A stretch of 5,050 nucleotides of DNA from Verrucomicrobiales bacterium (GTDB lineage: Bacteria > Verrucomicrobiota > Verrucomicrobiia > Verrucomicrobiales > DEV007). The notes beneath the pieces were generated by a model that made no database searches, was not told where the DNA came from, and was given only the letters and a program-made list of their open reading frames with translations. Where the stretch lies: contig JACETS010000186.1 in the NCBI GenBank assembly GCA_013911195.1, forward strand, positions 1-5,050. The letters are read 5' to 3'. How positions within the stretch are numbered: the first letter of the stretch is position 1; each line of letters opens with the position of its first letter. Position numbers and translations under genes: made by a program. Below, one piece after another: positions 1 through 5,050 of the stretch.

Positions 1-2448
1 GAAACTTTTGGATTTACTTCAAAAGATTTAAATGAACAAGTTGCGAGTCAATTTTTCTTAGATGGTAAGCCAATGCCGCTTGAGAAAATGATTCAAAAGT
101 TACGTCATATTTATTGTGGTGGTGTTGGTTTTGAATATATGGGGATACACGATTCATCAATCCGTCATTGGTTACGAGATCGTATTGAGAGGAGGCCTGA
201 TTACAATCAAGTCAATTTATCAAAAAAAATTCAAATTTTAAATTGGCTAACTGAAGCAGAAGAATTTGAGAATTATTTACACAAAAAATTTGTAGCTCAG
301 AAAAGATTTGGATTAGAAGGTGGTGAGTCGACAATTGTTGCCCTTAACACTCTACTGTATCAATCTAGTGAGGAAGGTGTTGAGGAAATCGTTATGGGAA
401 TGGCTCATAGAGGTAGACTTAATGTATTGGCGAATTTTTTAAAAAAACCGCTCTCCGTTTTGTTTAACGAGTTTTCTGAAAATTACGTTCCAAATTTAGT
501 ATGTGGAGACGGTGATGTTAAATATCATTTGGGTTATGAAACTGAAAGAAATATTGATAATTCGCAGCTAAAGATTTTCTTGGCCCCCAATCCAAGTCAT
601 TTAGAAGCGGTCAATTCTGTAGTCGAGGGAATGGCTCGTGCGCGTCAAAGAATAATTGGAGATGCTCAAACTAGAAATCGTGTTTTGCCGATTTTGATTC
701 ATGGAGATGCCGCATTTGCAGGACAAGGAGCAGTTGCAGAGGTTCTTAATTTCTCTCAACTTCCAGGGTATAGAACTGGTGGTACAATCCATATAATCAT
801 TAATAATCAGATTGGTTTTACAACTATGCCATCTGATGCTCGATCTTCTGCATATTGCACTGATGTTGCTAAAATGATCGACGCCCCAATCTTTCATGTT
901 AATGGAGATAGCCCTCTTGAAGTTGCTTATGTAACTGAATTAGCAATGGAATATAGGAAAAAATTTGGTCGGGATGTTGTTATTGATATTGTTTGTTATA
1001 GAAAGCATGGACACAACGAATCAGATGAGCCCGCTTTTACTCAGCCAAAGATTTATAGAGCTATAAGAAATAAAAAATCGACTTTGAATATCTACAGAGA
1101 TTATTTATTAGATCGTAATGAAGTAAAAGAGTCAGATGTTGATGAAATTACAAAAAATTATGTATCTCGATTAGATTTAGAATATGATTCACTCTCTGAA
1201 AAGAGTGATGATTCTGAAATATCCTTTCGAGGAGCTTCTGCAGAATTCCAAGAAGATGCATACTCCTACGATATTATTCCAACTGGTGTTTCTTCTCAAA
1301 AGTTACGTTCCTTAGGCGAGAAACTTGTAGAAATTCCTGAAGATTTTGAAGTAAATCCAAAAATAAAAAGGATGTTTCTTGCAAAAAGAGAAAATGCCTC
1401 AATTGAGGGTGGGCCTTTTGATTGGGCTCATGCTGAGGCGTTAGCTTTCGCATCATTATTAGATTCAGGATTTCCCGTGCGACTTTCTGGTCAAGATGTT
1501 CGGAGAGGTACTTTTAGTCAGCGGCATTGTGTTTTGTATGACTCGAAGACAAGAAATCGTTATGTACCGCTTTCAAATTTAAAAGCTGATCAGGCTAGTT
1601 TTTGTGCCTACAACAGTTTGCTATCAGAAGCTGGGGTTTTGGGTTTCGATTATGGTTATAACTTAATGGTGCCCGAAATGTTAATCTGTTGGGAAGCTCA
1701 ATTTGGTGATTTTGTGAATGGAGCACAGGTTATCATTGATCAATTTATAAGTTCTGCTGAATCTAAATGGGGCAAGCCTTCTAACCTTGTAATGCTTTTA
1801 CCTCATGGATACGAAGGTCAAGGACCTGAGCACTCTAGCGCTAGGCTTGAACGTTTCTTGCAACTCTGTGCTGGAGGAAATTTACAGGTATGCAATCTCA
1901 CCAAACCTGCGCAATATTTTCATGTTCTTAGGCGTCAAATTCTTAGAAAATTAAGAAAGCCTCTGATCTTGATGTCCCCTAAGAGTTTACTTAGGCATCC
2001 AGAGTGTGTTTCGGTGGAAGATGATTTTACTGAAGAATCTCATTTTCGAGAAATTCTAGATGATAATCAATTGGTTGACCGTCCGGACAGAGTTACAAGG
2101 CTTATTTTCTGTTCTGGAAAAGTTTATTATGATCTTTTGAAATTCAGGAATTCAAATGAGATAAGAAATACTGCTATTATTCGTATTGAACAGCTTTACC
2201 CTTTTCATTGGAAGATGTTAGATGAGATTGTTGGACGTTATCCCAGAGCAAATAAAAAGTGGGTATGGTGCCAAGAAGAACCCTTAAATATGGGAGCTTG
2301 GAGTTATATAAGTCCTAGACTTGATGAAGCTGGCAGGGGACATGTTAGATATGCTGGACGCGAAAGAAGTGCTAGTCCCGCAACGGGATCGAAAGCTATT
2401 CATTCCGCTGAACAAGCCCGTTTAGTTCAGCAAGCCTTTAGCGTTTAG
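1..2448 (+). CDS. sucA: 2-oxoglutarate dehydrogenase E1 component (5'-partial)
   Basis: This is the thiamine-diphosphate-dependent E1 subunit of the cytoplasmic 2-oxoglutarate dehydrogenase complex. It decarboxylates 2-oxoglutarate and succinylates the lipoyl arm of E2. The frame is open from base 1. The 24 codons before the first ATG (73) already match the family (the stretch leading into YCGGVGFEYMGI), so the true start lies upstream. About 815 residues are visible of the usual 900-950. Family blocks seen in order are LEGGES (about 316-333), GMAHRGRLNVL (about 400), NPSHLEAV (about 589), HGDAAFAGQG (700-729) and NNQIGFTT (802-825); GDAA through NNQ form the ThDP/Mg binding motif. Next come YRKHGHNESDEP, then the transketolase-like pyrimidine domain with WEAQFGDFVNGAQ and HGYEGQGPEHSSARLER (about 1804-1853), then MSPKSLLRHP. 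The C-terminus has the usual SPATGS and AEQ elements. No frameshift or lost motif was found. sucB follows after 126 bp. Identity is secure; only the N-terminus is missing. Confidence 0.97.
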   Translation, partial: ETFGFTSKDLNEQVASQFFLDGKPMPLEKMIQKLRHIYCGGVGFEYMGIHDSSIRHWLRDRIERRPDYNQVNLSKKIQILNWLTEAEEFENYLHKKFVAQKRFGLEGGESTIVALNTLLYQSSEEGVEEIVMGMAHRGRLNVLANFLKKPLSVLFNEFSENYVPNLVCGDGDVKYHLGYETERNIDNSQLKIFLAPNPSHLEAVNSVVEGMARARQRIIGDAQTRNRVLPILIHGDAAFAGQGAVAEVLNFSQLPGYRTGGTIHIIINNQIGFTTMPSDARSSAYCTDVAKMIDAPIFHVNGDSPLEVAYVTELAMEYRKKFGRDVVIDIVCYRKHGHNESDEPAFTQPKIYRAIRNKKSTLNIYRDYLLDRNEVKESDVDEITKNYVSRLDLEYDSLSEKSDDSEISFRGASAEFQEDAYSYDIIPTGVSSQKLRSLGEKLVEIPEDFEVNPKIKRMFLAKRENASIEGGPFDWAHAEALAFASLLDSGFPVRLSGQDVRRGTFSQRHCVLYDSKTRNRYVPLSNLKADQASFCAYNSLLSEAGVLGFDYGYNLMVPEMLICWEAQFGDFVNGAQVIIDQFISSAESKWGKPSNLVMLLPHGYEGQGPEHSSARLERFLQLCAGGNLQVCNLTKPAQYFHVLRRQILRKLRKPLILMSPKSLLRHPECVSVEDDFTEESHFREILDDNQLVDRPDRVTRLIFCSGKVYYDLLKFRNSNEIRNTAIIRIEQLYPFHWKMLDEIVGRYPRANKKWVWCQEEPLNMGAWSYISPRLDEAGRGHVRYAGRERSASPATGSKAIHSAEQARLVQQAFSV

Positions 2449-2574
2449 TTTTACTTAGAACGAATGTTTAAAACGGATGATTATTGAAATCTTAAGACTT
2501 GGTTTTTAATTAAAAGTGTTCTAATTATCATTCGGGTTTTACAAATAAAAATTTTAGTTAGATTTAATTAATAA
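2449..2574. other. AT-rich sucA-sucB intergenic region
   Basis: These 126 bp are strongly AT-rich and contain no credible ORF. Besides the inverted repeat at 2474-2534, there is a perfect 12-bp palindrome at 2504-2515 (TTTTAATTAAAA) and a 12/14 dyad centred on CTTAAG at 2487-2500. A TTTACA hexamer at 2538-2543 resembles a sigma-70 -35 box. The best -10 candidates nearby, TAGATT at 2559 and TTTAAT at 2563, have poor spacing (15 and 19 bp) or poor sequence. A separate sucB promoter is therefore possible but not shown. The gap is longer than is usual between tightly coupled sucA and sucB genes. Confidence 0.4.
2474..2534. repeat. Imperfect inverted repeat between sucA and sucB
   Basis: Bases 2474-2486 can pair with 2522-2534: 13 positions with one T-T mismatch (2482/2526) and two G-U pairs. 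They enclose a 35-base loop that holds two smaller dyads. GGTTTT follows directly at 2535-2540. As RNA this could be a weak attenuator, a processing site or an mRNA-stabilising hairpin that sets the E1:E2 ratio. The T run is too short and the stem too AT-rich to call a terminator. In DNA this AT-rich the pairing could also arise by chance. Confidence 0.3.
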
Positions 2575-4008
2575 ATGAGTGTTGATATAACGATCCCTTC
2601 GGTTGGAGAGTCTGTATCTAGTGGTTTCATCACTCAGTGGCATAAAGCTGATGGGGAAATGGTTAATTCTGGTGATTTGCTTCTTACCTTAGATACGGAC
2701 AAAATTTCGACTGAGATTGCAGCTGAAAGTGCAGGGGTTCTTGAAATTCTTGTGCCAGAGGGACAAGATGTGGAAATAGGAGCTGTGGTTGGAAAAATTT
2801 CCTCAGCAAGTGAGCATACGAAATCTCCAGAAATTTCTGATGAAAAGGAAAATGTTTCTGCCAGAACTTTGATTGAGGAGGATAAACCAAATGATCTAGA
2901 TGAAGTTCATAGTGATGAACCCGAAGTTCTCAAATACGATATTGATCAAAATGTTTCTGCCAAAACTATAATTAAGGAAGACAAATCAAATAATCTTGAA
3001 CAAAAAGAAATTGAGAATAAAGAAAAGAAAAGGGATCTTAGACTTGATCGAAAAGCTCCAGTTTCTCCTGCTGTTAAAACTTTGGCTAAAGATAAAGGCG
3101 TTGACCTTGCTTTGGTTAAAGGGACTGGCAAGAAAGGAGCTATACTTAAAAAGGATGTACTTGCTTATTTAGATGGAGGTTCTTTAGAATCATCAACACA
3201 GAATGTTTCTTTCCAAAAATCAGACAATACTGAGAGTGTCAATATTCCTAATTTAAATCTAAAGCCAATTCAGCATCAGAAGCCATCTCCACCTCAAGAA
3301 GAAGAAGGTGGAAGGATTACTCGTAAACCTTTATCGCCTATAAGGCGAAAAATTGCTAACCATCTTGTCTCAGCTCAGAGAGATTCTGCTTTACTTACTA
3401 CATTCAATGAATGTGATATGTCTAGCGTCATGAGATTGAGGAAAGAGCTACAAGAGGACTTTGTGGCAAAGTTTGGAGTTAAGTTAGGATTCATGTCGAT
3501 TTTTATTAAGGCAGTTGTTGATGGGCTTAAAGAGGTTGATCAAATCAATGCGAGGATTGATGGAAATGATTTAATCGTTAATCACTTTTACGATATTGGT
3601 GTTGCTGTTGGTAGTGAGAGAGGTCTAGTCGTTCCTGTTATAAGAGATTGTGATAAAAAAAGTTTTGCAGAAATAGAGAAAGACATTGCTAATTATGCTG
3701 CGCTAGCCAACGAAGGTAAATTGGGTCTAGATGATCTTCAGGGTGGAGTTTTTACCATTTCGAATGGAGGTGTTTACGGATCAATGCTTTCCACGCCCAT
3801 TATCAATCCTCCTCAGTCAGCAATTCTTGGAATGCATAATATTATTGAACGGCCTATTGCTATTGATGGCGAAGTAGTGATTAGACCAATGATGTATTTA
3901 GCATTGAGTTACGATCACAGAATAGTGGACGGGCGTGAGGCTGTAACTTTTTTAAATAGAGTTAAAGAGTGTATTGAAAACCCCGCGAGGTTGTTAGTGG
4001 GTGCATAA
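2575..4008 (+). CDS. sucB: Dihydrolipoyllysine-residue succinyltransferase, E2 of 2-oxoglutarate dehydrogenase
   Basis: This is the core E2 subunit of the 2-oxoglutarate dehydrogenase complex. It takes the succinyl group from E1 on its lipoyl lysine and passes it to CoA. The protein has 477 residues, longer than the usual 400-420 because of long linkers. The N-terminal lipoyl domain (about 1-76) has the DTDK site, with K43 as the lipoylated lysine. A charged linker (about 77-158) follows and contains an internal repeat. The peripheral-subunit-binding domain (about 161-200) runs from APVSPAVKTLA through GTGKKGAILKKDV. After a second, Pro-containing linker, the catalytic domain (about 250-477) has FTISNGG (393-399), STPIINPPQSAILGMH (406-421) and the active-site motif HRIVDG with H448 and D452. 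NGGVYGS-STPIINPPQ favours succinyltransferase over the pyruvate-specific E2. The start is well fixed: an in-frame TAA (2572-2574) directly abuts the ATG. No Shine-Dalgarno is visible. The partner sucA lies upstream; lpd does not follow. Confidence 0.96.
   Translation: MSVDITIPSVGESVSSGFITQWHKADGEMVNSGDLLLTLDTDKISTEIAAESAGVLEILVPEGQDVEIGAVVGKISSASEHTKSPEISDEKENVSARTLIEEDKPNDLDEVHSDEPEVLKYDIDQNVSAKTIIKEDKSNNLEQKEIENKEKKRDLRLDRKAPVSPAVKTLAKDKGVDLALVKGTGKKGAILKKDVLAYLDGGSLESSTQNVSFQKSDNTESVNIPNLNLKPIQHQKPSPPQEEEGGRITRKPLSPIRRKIANHLVSAQRDSALLTTFNECDMSSVMRLRKELQEDFVAKFGVKLGFMSIFIKAVVDGLKEVDQINARIDGNDLIVNHFYDIGVAVGSERGLVVPVIRDCDKKSFAEIEKDIANYAALANEGKLGLDDLQGGVFTISNGGVYGSMLSTPIINPPQSAILGMHNIIERPIAIDGEVVIRPMMYLALSYDHRIVDGREAVTFLNRVKECIENPARLLVGA
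2851..3000 (+). repeat. Duplicated 17-codon segment in the sucB linker
   Basis: Two in-frame copies lie at 2851-2901 and 2950-3000, with starts 99 bp (33 codons) apart. The proteins read NVSARTLIEEDKPNDLD (residues 93-109) and NVSAKTIIKEDKSNNLE (126-142). About 41 of 51 bases match, including a 15-base identical block, AAAATGTTTCTGCCA, that begins two bases before each copy. The changes are mostly conservative (R/K, L/I, D/E). The repeat sits in the flexible arm between the lipoyl and subunit-binding domains, so a duplication that lengthened the arm is the simplest reading. A short echo of the motif (QNVS, about 3199-3210) occurs in the second linker. Confidence 0.75.
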
Positions 4009-4105
4009 AATAGGCATTAATACCTAATAATAAGGGATTTTTTCCTCTCTTTTCTTAACACTCGGTTTACTGTATTAAATATTAGTAATTATATCTTAAC
4101 GTACA
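4009..4105. other. Intergenic region between sucB and the permease gene
   Basis: These 97 bp carry a near-palindrome directly after the sucB stop (4011-4026, TAGGCATTAATACCTA, with one mismatched pair), then the possible terminator at about 4033-4056, then about 50 bp that would have to hold any permease promoter. TTAACA at 4055-4060 and TTTACT at 4066-4071 resemble -35 boxes. The -10 matches downstream (AATATT at 4078, TATATC at 4090) are weak, so no promoter is called. No Shine-Dalgarno precedes the ATG at 4106. Confidence 0.35.
4033..4056 (+). terminator. Possible weak intrinsic terminator after sucB
   Basis: AGGGA (4033-4037) can pair with TTCCT (4042-4046) around a TTTT loop, with one G-U pair. 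A pyrimidine-rich tract, CTCTTTTCTT, follows. The stem is only 5 bp and the tract is broken by C residues, so this is a weak candidate. Its place 25 bp past the sucB stop and before a functionally unrelated gene is what supports it. Confidence 0.3.
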
Positions 4106-5050
4106 ATGCCATTTAGTGAACCTAGTCAGTTTGGCGATCTTCTATACGCTTTCCTTGGTATCCTTTTTGAAGGGGCGCCTTACATAGTATTAGGCACAAT
4201 TATTTCTGGTTTTATTGACGCTTATCTTCCCTCTAATGCAATAGATCGATTTTTGCCGAAAAATAGAATTGCTGCCATTTTCATGTCTGGTCTTTTGGGT
4301 GCTGTCTTTCCAGTTTGTGAGTGTGCAATAGTTCCGGTAATTCGCAGGTTAGTTCAAAAAGGGCTGCCAGTTTCATGTGCGATTACTTACATGTTATCTG
4401 CTCCTATTGTAAATCCGATAGTCGCTATTAGTACTTTTTCTGCTTTTTCAGGAAATGATGCATTATTTATGACGATGTCACGTATAGGTATTGCTTACTT
4501 TGTGACTGTGTTTTTTGGTATCGTTATAGACCGTTTTTCTACACGGAGTATTCTAAAAGATAAGCTCTTGAACAAGATTTCCAAATCACCAAATCTTGCG
4601 TCTTCGACTAATGCCGGGAAAACAAATGTTTCTGATGCAAAACCAGACAAGCTACTTATTGCTCTACGAAGTTCATCAAGAGATTTTTTAGATGTAGGAA
4701 TGTATTTTATCATCGGAGTAATGATCACAGCATTATATAGGACGCAAATTGATCAGGGCATTGTGGACCAGTTTGGTCAATCTGACTTGGTTGGAATACC
4801 TTCGATGATGATTTTGGCTTTTGTTTTATCTTTGTGTAGCACATCTGATGCTTTTATAGCTGCCCAAATGTTGAGTTTCTCCAGTGCTGCGAAACTTGCA
4901 TTTTTAATATTTGGACCAATGATGGATGTAAAGCTTGTATTCATGTATGGGGCAGTATTTAAGCCAAAATTTGTGATTCTAATGGCTTTAAGTCTATTTA
5001 TTGGCATTGCCATTATTTGCTCGGTATGGGGTAATCTCCCCGTTCCAGGA
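4106..5050 (+). CDS. ArsP_1/DUF318-type membrane permease, YcgR-like (3'-partial)
   Basis: This inner-membrane permease gene is open to the window end, with 315 residues visible; family members are commonly around 300-350, so little is missing. About eight hydrophobic segments can be seen, near residues 12-38, 55-79, 89-112, 122-143, 197-213, 231-257, 263-283 and 288-307. They form two halves joined by a polar loop (about 144-190). The first half has FPVCECAIVPV (C71, C73, P77), the Cys-x-Cys-x(3)-Pro motif of this superfamily, followed by SAPIVNP (98-104). The second half has the matching LCSTSDAF motif (243-250, C244 and D248). Known or proposed relatives export arsenic compounds or metals, but the substrate here cannot be read from sequence. 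The CEC form recalls YcgR-type proteins, often paired with a DUF1980/YcgQ subunit, which would lie downstream of the window. The start is fixed: an in-frame TAA is at 4097-4099 and the next Met is residue 60. Family is fairly sure, function open. Confidence 0.85.
   Translation, partial: MPFSEPSQFGDLLYAFLGILFEGAPYIVLGTIISGFIDAYLPSNAIDRFLPKNRIAAIFMSGLLGAVFPVCECAIVPVIRRLVQKGLPVSCAITYMLSAPIVNPIVAISTFSAFSGNDALFMTMSRIGIAYFVTVFFGIVIDRFSTRSILKDKLLNKISKSPNLASSTNAGKTNVSDAKPDKLLIALRSSSRDFLDVGMYFIIGVMITALYRTQIDQGIVDQFGQSDLVGIPSMMILAFVLSLCSTSDAFIAAQMLSFSSAAKLAFLIFGPMMDVKLVFMYGAVFKPKFVILMALSLFIGIAIICSVWGNLPVPG

Noticed and set aside
73..75. ATG at 73 as the start of sucA
   Set aside because: The frame is open to base 1 and the upstream 24 codons continue family-like E1 sequence, so this is an internal Met in a gene cut by the window edge.
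601..897. Minus-strand 98-codon ORF within sucA
   Set aside because: It lies opposite the ThDP-binding region of sucA, its product is Ser/Cys/Asn-rich without family features, and it is explained as a shadow of the conserved gene.
2535..2574. sigma-70 promoter for sucB (TTTACA plus TAGATT or TTTAAT)
   Set aside because: The -35-like hexamer is good but the spacing is 15 or 19 bp and the -10 candidates are poor; in DNA this AT-rich such matches are expected by chance.
2684..3131. Two minus-strand ORFs opposite the sucB lipoyl domain and linker
   Set aside because: They are antisense to conserved coding sequence and have low-complexity products, and no initiation signal was seen.
4011..4026. 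Near-palindrome TAGGCATTAATACCTA as an operator or terminator
   Set aside because: It has only 4 outer pairs, a mismatch and an AT core, with no T run directly after it; it is too short to assign a role.
4495..5013. Two minus-strand ORFs at the right end
   Set aside because: Both lie opposite the permease, which has clear membrane segments and family motifs in the + frame.

Overview
The window is an AT-rich stretch (mid-30s % GC by eye) of a bacterial chromosome. It carries three genes, all on the + strand. The first (1-2448, 5' end outside the window) is the E1 subunit of the 2-oxoglutarate dehydrogenase complex, sucA. The second (2575-4008) is its E2 partner, dihydrolipoyllysine-residue succinyltransferase, sucB. 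The third (4106 to the window end, 3' end outside) is a multi-pass membrane permease of the ArsP_1/DUF318 type with a Cys-x-Cys motif in a membrane segment, as in the Bacillus YcgR-like branch. No RNA genes, insertion sequences, CRISPR arrays or phage genes were seen.

Layout: sucA and sucB are separated by 126 bp of very AT-rich DNA that contains an imperfect inverted repeat (2474-2534). sucB and the permease gene are separated by 97 bp with a short hairpin and pyrimidine tract (about 4033-4056), which may be a weak terminator. There is no intergenic stretch over 300 bp. Both internal starts (2575 and 4106) are fixed by in-frame stop codons just upstream, and neither has a recognisable Shine-Dalgarno sequence.

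How the genes work together: E1 decarboxylates 2-oxoglutarate using thiamine diphosphate and succinylates the lipoyl group carried by E2. E2 then moves the succinyl group to CoA, giving succinyl-CoA for the TCA cycle. The third component, E3 (dihydrolipoamide dehydrogenase, lpd), is not in the window. The permease has no evident link to this pathway and is probably a separate transcription unit.

Organism: the gene pair implies a respiring bacterium with an oxidative TCA cycle. The E2 N-terminus (IPSVGES, then SSG..xxW) and the permease type recall Verrucomicrobiota or Planctomycetota sequences, and the lack of Shine-Dalgarno sites would also suit Bacteroidota. This is recall-based inference and only low-confidence. 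The window looks like ordinary core metabolism plus one transporter. The most unusual points are a duplicated charged segment in the E2 linker, the absence of Shine-Dalgarno sites and the CxC permease. No undescribed system is supported.
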